A stretch of DNA of 58,605 bases from Nitrososphaerota archaeon (GTDB lineage: Archaea > Thermoproteota > Nitrososphaeria > Nitrososphaerales > Nitrosopumilaceae), in assembly GCA_016215465.1 (NCBI GenBank), contig JACRJT010000001.1, positions 1 through 58,605 on the forward strand, given 5' to 3'. The first letter of the stretch is position 1. Every line of letters begins with the position of its first letter. Positions 32,281 through 39,677 of the stretch are shown here, in pieces. The position numbers and the translations under genes were made by a program. The notes beneath the pieces were generated by a model. It did not search any database, was not told the origin of the DNA, and was given only the letters and a program-made list of their open reading frames with translations.

Positions 32281-33075
32281 TTAGTTAGAGGCAACCATGT
32301 CCCAGTTTCTCAATATCTCTGCGGTGAATGGATATACACAAGCTGGCGCGCCAGTTGCTGAGCGTATGACTAGCTCAAATCCTTCTCTGCATTCAACCAT
32401 TTCTGGAGTAACTCCTGCCTTTACTTGCTTTAGTGGGGCAGGAACAATATTTGCTGGTCGTAGAGAGGCTTTTTCTATTATCGGATCCCCGTTTGCTTTT
32501 ACGGCATTGAGAAATACATTGCTTCTTGAGCTAAGTTTAGCGTCCCATGATTCAACAATAACGGCAGATGTGTCAAATGGCTTCATAATTGTAAATGAAA
32601 ACTCTACTAGTGTGGAGAATTCATTTAGTTCAGTTGCCTTTGCTGTAGCACCCTTTAGAAAACCATCAGTATCAGTAACGGTTACTGTCTGCGCTCCTTC
32701 AAAGTTTTGGTCAAAGGAAACAGTTGCTATGTCTGAGCGATGCTTATCGTCAGTATAATCAGATATCGTAAGTGATGCGTGTCTTAATCCGCCGACACCG
32801 TTGTTTTCATAGACCACCAGTCTTACTTTTGCTGTATCGCCGGTGTTAACTGTCGTTGTTGGGATTGATTGGATATGCTCTTCTACATTTACTGATCTAC
32901 TATTGATAGTAAGTCCGTTTGTTACCACTCGCTGTCCATCATCTAAAACCCCTAATGTTGGAGCTTCACAATCGCCGCTACAGTTTGCATTTTCAGCAAA
33001 CGAGTTGACTGTGAATAATGAGACTGAAGATAGTACGCCTACTGCAATCAGTACTTGAAGTAATACCTTTGTCAT
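32281..33075 (-). CDS. Secreted protein, duplicate B of a thaumarchaeal family
   Basis: A 264-residue tandem paralogue of the neighbouring gene, about 40-50 percent alike by eye. It has a signal peptide of about 27 residues ending NSFA, then CSGDCEAPTLGVLDDG, a beta-rich middle, GDPIIEK before the linker, and the same C-terminal CREGFELVIRS...APACV unit. The promoter is also duplicated: GGATTTAATTATG (33096-33108) is centred 26 bases before the ATG and resembles the one of copy A. Function is unknown. The order and spacing indicate a tandem duplication of gene plus promoter. Confidence 0.85.
   Translation of the reverse strand: MTKVLLQVLIAVGVLSSVSLFTVNSFAENANCSGDCEAPTLGVLDDGQRVVTNGLTINSRSVNVEEHIQSIPTTTVNTGDTAKVRLVVYENNGVGGLRHASLTISDYTDDKHRSDIATVSFDQNFEGAQTVTVTDTDGFLKGATAKATELNEFSTLVEFSFTIMKPFDTSAVIVESWDAKLSSRSNVFLNAVKANGDPIIEKASLRPANIVPAPLKQVKAGVTPEMVECREGFELVIRSATGAPACVYPFTAEILRNWDMVASN
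32339..32398. repeat. 60-base identical patch, copy 2 (C-terminal end of duplicate B)
   Basis: Partner of 31345-31404, same orientation, about 1 kb apart. No mismatch over 60 bases. Confidence 0.95.
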
Positions 33076-33202
33076 TAAATTTCAGTCAAGTCCGGACATA
33101 ATTAAATCCTATGTAGAGATACGATCATTACTTAGTCCAATCGCTAAGATATGGAGCATACGTAAAGCTAATCATAAATAATTAAAGTCGTCATAATTTT
33201 TG

Positions 33203-34066
33203 ATGAAAAACCTGAGGAAAATGATTAATGATTCTTCAAGGCCTCTGGTTATTCCCGGTGTGTATGACGCAATAGGTGCAAAAGTAGCACAAAAGGTCGG
33301 ATTTGAGGCAATGTTTCAAACGGGTTATGGGACATCTGCAACTTTGTTTGGTATGCCAGATTATGGTTTTATTGGCTCGACTGAAACAATTGAAAATGCT
33401 CGCAGAATTTGCAGGGCAGTTTCGGTTCCGGTAATTGTTGATTCAGATACAGGTTATGGAAATGCACTAAGTGTTTGGAAGCTTGTAAATGAGTTAGAGT
33501 CTGCAGGGGCAGCTGGAATCTTCTTAGAAGATCAAAGATGGCCAAAAAGATGCGGGCATATGAGCGGAAAAGAGGTAATTGAAAAAGAAGAGTATGCTGA
33601 AAAACTGCAGGCAGCACTAGATGCCAGAAAAAGCAAAGACTTCATCGTTGTTGCACGTACAGATGCCAGAGCGACAAAAGGTCTTGATGATGCAATTGAA
33701 CGTGGCAATTATTATAGAAAAATAGGGGCAGACGTAATTTTTGTCGAAGCGCCAAAGTCAATCGATGAGATGAAAAAGATAGGCAGATCAATTAACGCAC
33801 CGCTTGTGGCAAACATGATTGAGGGCGGTGCGACCCCAGTTATCCCATCTGCGACTTTGCACAAGATGGGCTTTAGAATAATTTTGTACCCGCTTTCAGT
33901 TCTTTTTGCAAATGCGTTTGCATCAATTCAGATCCTAAAGGAGCTAAAGAAATCAGGAACCACGACAAAACTGAAGAAAAACGTGGTTAACTTTGATGAG
34001 TTCAACGACTTGGTGGATTTGTCAAAATTTAGAAATCTGGAAAATCGCTACAAAAGAAAATCATAA
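33203..34066 (+). CDS. Isocitrate lyase / PEP mutase family enzyme
   Basis: A 287-residue TIM-barrel enzyme from the ATG at 33203. It has PGVYDAIGAKVAQKVG at the start, the metal-binding DSDTGYGN (about 86-93), EDQRWPKRCGHMSGK with the family KRCGH signature (catalytic Cys), and RTDAR. The family includes methylisocitrate lyase, PEP mutase and oxaloacetate decarboxylase; the length suits a methylisocitrate-lyase-like or decarboxylase member rather than true isocitrate lyase (about 430). Substrate cannot be fixed from sequence. A TATA-like ATAAATAATTAAAG (33174-33186) fits a leaderless start. The gene stands alone. Confidence 0.88.
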   Translation: MKNLRKMINDSSRPLVIPGVYDAIGAKVAQKVGFEAMFQTGYGTSATLFGMPDYGFIGSTETIENARRICRAVSVPVIVDSDTGYGNALSVWKLVNELESAGAAGIFLEDQRWPKRCGHMSGKEVIEKEEYAEKLQAALDARKSKDFIVVARTDARATKGLDDAIERGNYYRKIGADVIFVEAPKSIDEMKKIGRSINAPLVANMIEGGATPVIPSATLHKMGFRIILYPLSVLFANAFASIQILKELKKSGTTTKLKKNVVNFDEFNDLVDLSKFRNLENRYKRKS

Positions 34067-34092
34067 AATAAAAAAGTTCAAGTAAAGAGCTA

Positions 34093-34380
34093 TTAAGAAG
34101 AGTTTCTCTTTACTTCAATCTCTATTGTGGATACGTTTCTTGTTTTGCCATCTTGTGATTCTAGCTGTTCAGAACCTATCTTTATTTCACCGATCGAATA
34201 TCCAGCATTTTCTGTCTTGCGTGAGATAATTTGCGAAACATCTACTGCACGACCGATGCTGAGTCCTCTGGCTTTGATGCGCACTGATGGTAAGTTTGCC
34301 AGTTGGATGAGCGTAGAAGTAACATACGCCATCAAAGGTTTCTTACCAATGAAGATTACGTCTCTGTTTTCGGTTGACAT
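34093..34380 (-). CDS. albA: Chromatin protein Alba
   Basis: A 95-residue DNA/RNA-binding protein that coats and bridges the chromosome. It has DVIFIGKKPLMAYVTS near the start with the conserved Lys-Lys-Pro loop, KARGLSIGRAVDVSQ and IEIEVKRN at the end, all Alba-like. The ATG at 34380 is chosen over a longer frame up to 34509 because a TATA-like TTTAAATTAT (34402-34411) sits 26 bases upstream. It is divergent from the HEAT-repeat gene. Confidence 0.95.
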   Translation of the reverse strand: MSTENRDVIFIGKKPLMAYVTSTLIQLANLPSVRIKARGLSIGRAVDVSQIISRKTENAGYSIGEIKIGSEQLESQDGKTRNVSTIEIEVKRNSS

Positions 34381-34401
34381 GTAATGATGGTTATATATGG
34401 A

Positions 34402-34452
34402 TAATTTAAAGCTAAAAATGGAAAACGGCGCATGACAAAATTTCTTATTAAC
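34402..34452. promoter_or_regulatory. Divergent promoters of alba and the HEAT-repeat gene
   Basis: Minus strand: a TTTAAATTAT-type box at about 34402-34411 is 26 bases from the alba ATG. Plus strand: TTATTAACTA at about 34443-34452 is 26 bases from the ATG at 34474. Each fits a leaderless mRNA. Confidence 0.45.
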
Positions 34453-34473
34453 TAGATAGTCGTTCAAATCAAA

Positions 34474-35040
34474 ATGATAACCCCTGAGCAGATTGAGAGG
34501 ATTATGCACTCTGATTCTAAAGAAGAAAAAATCAAAATCCTAGAATTGACTTGCAAGTGCAAAGATTCTGCCATACTAAATACGATTATTTCAGCATTAG
34601 ACGATAGTGACATCCAGATTAGGGGAGAGGCATTTAGTGCGCTAGTACTAAACGAAAATGACATATCAGATGTTTTGATTCAAAAGCTAAACAGTCAGAG
34701 CAAAAACGTGAGGGGTTATTCTTTACTGGTTCTTGCAAATAGAAATGACAGGAAGGCAATTCCAAAAATAATCGATCTAACATCAGATGAAAGTGCAATG
34801 GTGAGGTCTTGCGCAGTTGGGGCATTAGGACACCTTAAGGTAGTAGAGGCGATTCTTGTAATCCAAAAATGCATGGAAGACTCCAATCTGGAGGTGAGAA
34901 AAAGCGCCATAAAGGCAGCAATAGATATTGGAGACCAGACTGTTTTTGCGAAACTGGATGAGATTTCTAAAGAAGATCCAGAGATTAGGAATTTGCTTGA
35001 TTATGCCAAAAGTAAGTTAGATGGACCGGGAGGGATTTGA
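34474..35040 (+). CDS. HEAT-repeat protein
   Basis: A 188-residue protein made of about five 31-residue helical repeats (for example IQIRGEAFSALVLNE, VRGYSLLVLANRND, VRSCAVGALGHLK, VRKSAIKAAIDIG), as in PBS-lyase-type HEAT proteins. Such proteins act as scaffolds or bind cofactors; no catalytic residues are visible. The 3' end including the stop lies inside the antisense tRNA-Ala gene (19-base overlap). It is divergent from alba. Confidence 0.85.
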   Translation: MITPEQIERIMHSDSKEEKIKILELTCKCKDSAILNTIISALDDSDIQIRGEAFSALVLNENDISDVLIQKLNSQSKNVRGYSLLVLANRNDRKAIPKIIDLTSDESAMVRSCAVGALGHLKVVEAILVIQKCMEDSNLEVRKSAIKAAIDIGDQTVFAKLDEISKEDPEIRNLLDYAKSKLDGPGGI

Positions 35041-35095
35041 ACCCTCGATCTCACCCATGCCAAGGGCGTATCCTACCAGTCTAGACGACCGGCCC
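35022..35095 (-). tRNA. tRNA-Ala (GGC)
   Basis: A 74-base tRNA with acceptor GGGCCGG/CCGGTCC, including the G3-U70 pair that marks alanine tRNAs. Anticodon stem CGCCC/GGGTG around TTGGCAT (anticodon GGC), T-stem GAGGG/CCCTC, discriminator A. It overlaps the end of the HEAT-repeat gene on the other strand. Confidence 0.95.
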
Positions 35096-35219
35096 ATGTT
35101 GTCAGAAAAATTCTGAACACATTAGACTTTATGAATTGAGTATTAACGTTTAACTAAAGTGAAATTTTTTGATAATCATCCAACATAAAATATTTAACCG
35201 TGGCACCTAAGATCGTAAC

Positions 35220-36062
35220 GTGGTAGTAGAAAACAAAGCGACGCTTACCTATGTTCAATTACTAAAAGAAGATTTGGCAGTTTTCAGGATGGTTCCAAAC
35301 GACGGAGTAATACCAGAATACAAAGCAGGACAATTCATAACTATAGGTATGCATGTACCAAGCGAGGGCAAAGTAATCAGAAGAGCATATTCGATTGCAT
35401 CACACCCAGAGAACAAAAAATATGTTGAGCTTGTCATACGTTGGGTCAGAAAGCCGCTTCCAGGTCGTTTAACTACACAGCTTTTCAATGCAAAAGAAGG
35501 AGACGAACTCACTTGGATAAAACCAACAGGTGCTGCACTTTTAATTAATGACAAATTACCAAACGGTGAAAAAGACGAGAGGAGAATCGTTTGTCTTGGT
35601 GGCGGTACAGGTGTTGCGCCTTTTGTAAGTTTTGCACAACATCTGCATGATGTTGGAGACAAGAGGGAGCTAATAGTACTTCATGGCGCAAGTTACGTTG
35701 ATGAATTAAGCTACAAGCAATTGTTTACAGACTTGGAAATCGAGAGTCTGGATAGAGGAAGAGACCAGTGGAATTTCAGATATCGTGCTGCAATTAGCCG
35801 CCAACAAGAATGGTTCAACAGATCATGGAGTGGCCAAGTCGGAAGAGTGGAGACATTTCTTAGAACAAAGGATGGTGAGCCGTCTCCTTTGGAGCAATTA
35901 ATCGGTGAAAAGATCACTCCTCAAAACACAATGTTCTACATTTGTGGTTGGCAGGGAACCATAGACGGATGTATGGATTATCTTAGCGCGAAAGGGTTTG
36001 TGACTGAACGAAACAAACGCCCAGACGGTAGTTTTGAGGTCAAGTACGAATCCTACGGATAA
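35220..36062 (+). CDS. Ferredoxin-NADP reductase-like flavoprotein
   Basis: A 280-residue two-domain oxidoreductase. The FAD domain (about 1-120) has RRAYSIASHP, the RxYS flavin signature, and the NAD(P) domain starts with CLGGGTGVAPFVSF (about 127-140) and ends with FYICGWQGTIDGCMDYL. There is no fused ferredoxin domain. It could pass electrons between NAD(P)H and a ferredoxin such as the zinc ferredoxin at 46.7-47.2 kb, supplying NADPH in a chemolithotroph that must reduce it by uphill flow; that is inference. The GTG start is supported by a TATA-like AATATTTAA (35187-35196) 26 bases upstream. Confidence 0.9.
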   Translation: MVVENKATLTYVQLLKEDLAVFRMVPNDGVIPEYKAGQFITIGMHVPSEGKVIRRAYSIASHPENKKYVELVIRWVRKPLPGRLTTQLFNAKEGDELTWIKPTGAALLINDKLPNGEKDERRIVCLGGGTGVAPFVSFAQHLHDVGDKRELIVLHGASYVDELSYKQLFTDLEIESLDRGRDQWNFRYRAAISRQQEWFNRSWSGQVGRVETFLRTKDGEPSPLEQLIGEKITPQNTMFYICGWQGTIDGCMDYLSAKGFVTERNKRPDGSFEVKYESYG

Positions 36063-36101
36063 GATACCAAAAATAATATTGAATGACACAGTCCCAGTTT
36101 T

Positions 36102-36175
36102 GGGGACGTAGGTTAGCTTGGTATACTGCCAGCCTCGGGCGCTGGAGATCATGGGTTCAAGTCCCATCGTCCCCA
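36102..36175 (+). tRNA. tRNA-Pro (CGG)
   Basis: A 74-base tRNA with acceptor GGGGACG/CGTCCCC, anticodon stem CCAGC/GCTGG around CTCGGGC (anticodon CGG), T-stem ATGGG/CCCAT and discriminator A. No intron and no encoded CCA. Confidence 0.94.
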
Positions 36176-36218
36176 CATTTTCAAGCATTGAAATATGACA
36201 GAAATTTAAGAAAAACGT

Positions 36219-36821
36219 TTGACTGTTGCAATTTATCTTGCACATCTGAATCCCGTCACAAATGCACATGTAGAGATTATCAATGAGCTCAAAAAAGAAG
36301 CCAAAGTGATGGTCATGCCAGTAGTTTTCCTAAAAAACGGCACCGAGGTGAACAGCCGTAGTTTTCCTTTTAGTTTTGAAATTAGAAAAAAGATGCTAGA
36401 ATCAGTCTTTGGGGATTCCATCGAGGCGTCATCAAACTATACGTTCCATGCTCCATTTCTAAAGTATTTTCCGCCATTGCTATCACCGTATTCATGGAAG
36501 TTAAGAAGTCAAATTCTACAGGGAGTAAAAAACGACTATTTCACGTATACTGGGGACAAAATAGAGGGCCTGATGCTCAAGATGTACAGACTAAACCCAA
36601 AGGTCGGTACAAGGAAGGAAGTTTCTGCATCATCAGTCAAAAGCAAGATGTATGATGCAGCCAGAGGAAAAGACACAGACTGGAAAAACGATGTACCTCA
36701 ACAAGTAATAAAAATAATCGAAGACAATTGGGAAATTGTAAAAAAGTTTGCCACCACGGAAGACATGACCACGAGAATTGCCGGAATGAAATTCCCAAAA
36801 GAGGGCCTCAAGACAAGATAG
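36219..36821 (+). CDS. Nucleotidyltransferase of the cytidylyltransferase/NMNAT superfamily
   Basis: A 200-residue HxGH-type nucleotidyltransferase. The first motif reads LAHLNPVTNAH (about 7-17), equivalent to the nucleotide-binding G-x-F-x-P-x-H-x-G-H, and the second is VSASSVKSKM (about 138-147), matching ISSTxxR-type ATP-phosphate loops. The middle is aromatic and proline-rich (FLKYFPPLLSPYSW). NadM, PanC-like and CDP-alcohol functions are all possible; I cannot choose. The start is TTG at 36219, with ATATG at 36193 suitably spaced. It precedes ilvE by 26 bases. Confidence 0.78.
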   Translation: MTVAIYLAHLNPVTNAHVEIINELKKEAKVMVMPVVFLKNGTEVNSRSFPFSFEIRKKMLESVFGDSIEASSNYTFHAPFLKYFPPLLSPYSWKLRSQILQGVKNDYFTYTGDKIEGLMLKMYRLNPKVGTRKEVSASSVKSKMYDAARGKDTDWKNDVPQQVIKIIEDNWEIVKKFATTEDMTTRIAGMKFPKEGLKTR

Positions 36822-36847
36822 ATTAATAACGCATTTACAGACTGCTT

Positions 36848-37765
36848 ATGAAATCCAGTATTTCAAAATTTGTTTGGTTTGACGGAAAATACACCACACT
36901 TGAGAAAGCCAAGGTTCCAATTACAACGCACGCCATTCACTATGGAACATCCATTTTTGAAGGAATACGGGCATACTGGAATTCAGAAAATCTCAACGTC
37001 TTCAGACTGGAGGATCACATCAAAAGATTTCGAAGTTCTGGAAGATTCTATTCAATATCGTTAAAGTATACAGATGAGGAACTAATCGACGCAATAATTA
37101 ATTTGTGCAAAAAAAATAATATCAAAAAATCATGCTACATTCGCCCATTCTATTTTGTTGGGGAATATGGAATTAATTTGCATGTAAATGAAAATGCCCC
37201 CATCCACGTAGCAATGTTCATGTTCCCATTTGGCGATTTATTTAATAAAAACGGGATTAGTGCAGGAATTTCTTCGTGGAGAAAATTTAGCGACGCTTCA
37301 ACCCCACCACTTGCAAAGATGGGTGGAAATTATCTCAATTCCATACTTGCCACACAGGAATGCAAGAGAAATGGCTATGATGAGGCAATCATGCTGGATT
37401 TGAAAGGAAATGTAAGTGAGGCACCAGGGGAGAACATTTTCATGGTAAAAGATAGCAAACTGCTAACGCCTCCCCTAAGCTCGTCAGCACTGGAGGGATT
37501 AACACGGGACTCTGTGGTCAAATTGGCAGAAGACGTGGGATACCAAATCAAAGAAAGTGAGATTACACGCGGACAGATGTATCTTGCAGATGAGGTATTT
37601 CTTACCGGTACTGCTGCAGAAATCACCCCAATCACGCACATAGACAACAAAAAAATAGGAACCGGCAGGGCAGGCAAAATCACTCAACAGATAATGTCTG
37701 CATATCTTGACGTGGTAATGAATAAGAATGAGAAATATTCCAGCTGGGTAACCTCGGTGTATTAG
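36848..37765 (+). CDS. ilvE: Branched-chain amino acid aminotransferase
   Basis: Makes valine, leucine and isoleucine from their keto acids with PLP. A fold-type IV enzyme of 305 residues with FEGIRAYWN near the start, the PLP lysine in PLAKMGGNYLNS (about 157) and NVSEAPGENIFMV. The C-terminal TGTAAEITPI is typical. It is followed after one base by a sugar-type oxidoreductase gene, so it may head a mixed transcript; a TATA-like GATTAATAACG (36821-36831) supports its own promoter. Confidence 0.95.
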   Translation: MKSSISKFVWFDGKYTTLEKAKVPITTHAIHYGTSIFEGIRAYWNSENLNVFRLEDHIKRFRSSGRFYSISLKYTDEELIDAIINLCKKNNIKKSCYIRPFYFVGEYGINLHVNENAPIHVAMFMFPFGDLFNKNGISAGISSWRKFSDASTPPLAKMGGNYLNSILATQECKRNGYDEAIMLDLKGNVSEAPGENIFMVKDSKLLTPPLSSSALEGLTRDSVVKLAEDVGYQIKESEITRGQMYLADEVFLTGTAAEITPITHIDNKKIGTGRAGKITQQIMSAYLDVVMNKNEKYSSWVTSVY

Positions 37766-37766
37766 T

Positions 37767-38702
37767 TTGAAAATAGCACAAATAGGAGTTGGCGGATGGG
37801 GGAAAAACCACGCCAGAGTCCTTTCCCAGTTTGGAGTTTTAACGGCAGTTTGCGATGCGGACCAAAAAAGAGCAAAAGAGACAGGCGAAAAATACGGCGT
37901 CAGCCATTATACTTCAATTGATTCCATGCTAAAAGAAGCACAGTTTGATGCAGTGTTCATTTGCACCCCAACGTCGACACATTTTGATATCGCATCAAAG
38001 CTGATCCAGCAAAAAAAGAGCGTCTTTATTGAAAAACCGATGACGTATGAATCAAAGCAAGGTACCGTTCTTTTAGAACTAGCTAAAAAGAACAAAGTTC
38101 TTTTGACTTGTGGATACATTGAGAGATTCAACCCAGCAGTGGAATCTGTCAAAGAATTAGTCAAATTGAAAAAATATGGTGACTTGATCATGCTTGAATT
38201 TCATCGCGAAAACAGAATGCCCCTCCACATTAAAGATGTCGGCATAATCTATGACACTGCAGTCCATGACATAGATACGGCAATGTGGCTTTTTGACGAT
38301 ACCCCAGAAGTAGTATTTGCAAGGTCAGGTAAAATAAGACATGATCATGAAGACTTTGCTACAATAATGCTTGGTTTTAAGGACAATAAGGTTGCCATCA
38401 TATCATCTAATTGGATTACACCTGCAAGGGTAAGGCACTTTAATGCGGTGTGTACGGACGGCATCATCTCAGCTGATTTCATATCACAGGAAGTTAGAAT
38501 TGAAAAAGACAGTGGTGCAGAAATACCGAGAAAAGAAAAAGCAGAACCCTTGACAGTAGAAATTAGAAACTTTCTTGATTCTGTAGATGGAAAAGAAAAT
38601 CTCAGAGTAAGGCCAGAGGATGCACTAAACGTAACAAGAATCGCAGAAGCAGCACTTTTATCAAGCCAGAAGGGCGTACCAATATACCTGGAGCTAAAAT
38701 GA
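37767..38702 (+). CDS. Gfo/Idh/MocA-family oxidoreductase, possible nucleotide-sugar dehydrogenase
   Basis: A 311-residue NAD(P)-dependent enzyme. The Rossmann loop is IGVGGWGKNHARVL (6-19), the catalytic Lys lies in FIEKPMTY (about 91-98) and the active-site His in AVHDIDTAMW. A nearby acyltransferase of the WbpD type suggests a WbpB/WlbA-like role, oxidising a UDP-sugar acid before amination; this is inference, since no aminotransferase of the WbpE type is seen here. The start is TTG, one base after ilvE. Its stop overlaps the next start (ATGA). Confidence 0.85.
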   Translation: MKIAQIGVGGWGKNHARVLSQFGVLTAVCDADQKRAKETGEKYGVSHYTSIDSMLKEAQFDAVFICTPTSTHFDIASKLIQQKKSVFIEKPMTYESKQGTVLLELAKKNKVLLTCGYIERFNPAVESVKELVKLKKYGDLIMLEFHRENRMPLHIKDVGIIYDTAVHDIDTAMWLFDDTPEVVFARSGKIRHDHEDFATIMLGFKDNKVAIISSNWITPARVRHFNAVCTDGIISADFISQEVRIEKDSGAEIPRKEKAEPLTVEIRNFLDSVDGKENLRVRPEDALNVTRIAEAALLSSQKGVPIYLELK

Positions 38703-38968
38703 ACAAAAAAATGATGGACATACTTGTGTGTCCAATTGATAAACAATTTCCACTAGAAATTTTTGAGGTAGAGTCAAAAGACGAAATCGTAATTGAGGGC
38801 GCCCTGTATTGCGACAAATGCTCCAGATTTTATCCAGTAATTGAGGAAATACCAATAATGTTGCCCGATGAATTACGCGACAAAAAGCAAGACATGGAAT
38901 TTCTTGATAAAAATCAAAAAAAACTGCCTGAAAAAATAATTAAACATGCAAAACCATGGCATGTGTAA
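38699..38968 (+). CDS. Trm112-like small zinc protein
   Basis: An 89-residue protein of the Trm112/UPF0434 family. It starts MNKKMMDILVCPIDKQFPLEI and has a second pair in YCDKCSRFYPVIEEIPIML, so a partial zinc site (Cys-x-Pro, Cys-x2-Cys). In eukaryotes and archaea Trm112 activates several RNA and protein methyltransferases; here it lies among sugar genes, which may be chance. The ATG overlaps the previous stop. Confidence 0.85.
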   Translation: MNKKMMDILVCPIDKQFPLEIFEVESKDEIVIEGALYCDKCSRFYPVIEEIPIMLPDELRDKKQDMEFLDKNQKKLPEKIIKHAKPWHV

Positions 38969-38970
38969 CT

Positions 38971-39444
38971 ATGGTTACTAATCACATTTCAGAAACGGCA
39001 AAAATTGGAAAAAATGTTAGAATTTGGCATTTTGCATATGTAGGAGACAATACGATGATCGGTGACAACGTAAAGATCGGCTCTTTGGCACATGTAGACT
39101 ATAACGTAATCATAGGTGAAAATACCATGATAGAAGGCCTAGTCTACATCCCGCCGCTATCAAGAATTGGAAAAAATGTCTTTGTCGGTCCGGCTGCTTC
39201 GTTGACAAACGATCCATACCCACCAAGCGACAAACTAGTCGGCGTTACAGTCAAGGACGGAGCGATAATTGGATCTCGTGCTGTAATAAAGGCAGGAGTG
39301 ACAATAGGTAAGAACAGCGTGGTTGCAATGGGCGCAGTTGTTACAAAGGATGTTCCAGACAATGTTCTTGTGGCAGGGGTTCCTGCAAAGGTAAAATATT
39401 CTAGAGAAGAATACGATAGAAAGCAAAAAGAGTGGAAATCCTAA
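38971..39444 (+). CDS. Hexapeptide-repeat N-acetyltransferase (WbpD-like)
   Basis: A 157-residue left-handed beta-helix acyltransferase with repeats such as IGKNVRIWHF, IGDNVKIG, IGENTMIEG and IGKNSVVAMG. VFVGPAASLTNDPYPPSD is close to the WbpD/WlbB family that acetylates UDP-3-amino-sugar acids. I prefer the ATG at 38971, directly after the Trm112 stop, over one at 38956. With the oxidoreductase two genes upstream it could supply a di-acetylated UDP-sugar for surface glycans. Its stop overlaps the convergent small membrane-protein gene by four bases. Confidence 0.87.
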   Translation: MVTNHISETAKIGKNVRIWHFAYVGDNTMIGDNVKIGSLAHVDYNVIIGENTMIEGLVYIPPLSRIGKNVFVGPAASLTNDPYPPSDKLVGVTVKDGAIIGSRAVIKAGVTIGKNSVVAMGAVVTKDVPDNVLVAGVPAKVKYSREEYDRKQKEWKS

Positions 39445-39677
39445 GATTCGATCTGTTTTTGAAATATCCTGTTTTTTAGCTTGGAGAGGACAACAACCCA
39501 GGCAGTAACAAACAAAATTGCAATCACTGCTTTGATTATGGATGCAATTAGAAAATCAATTTCATCCCCGTATCCAGATACGGAGATTTTAGAAACTGCG
39601 GTAACCAGTATGCCGCCTCCGGCCAATATGAGAAGCCACATGATTCCAACGAAGGCATACATTGAAGCGTGTCTCAA
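39441..39677 (-). CDS. Small membrane protein with two helices
   Basis: A 78-residue protein with two hydrophobic helices (about 5-28 and 42-64), a short polar loop between them (VSGYGDEIDF) and a basic C-terminus. No family recognised. The TTG start overlaps the stop of the GT4 gene (TTGA), so it is probably co-translated with it and may assist it in the membrane. Confidence 0.7.
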   Translation of the reverse strand: MRHASMYAFVGIMWLLILAGGGILVTAVSKISVSGYGDEIDFLIASIIKAVIAILFVTAWVVVLSKLKNRIFQKQIES

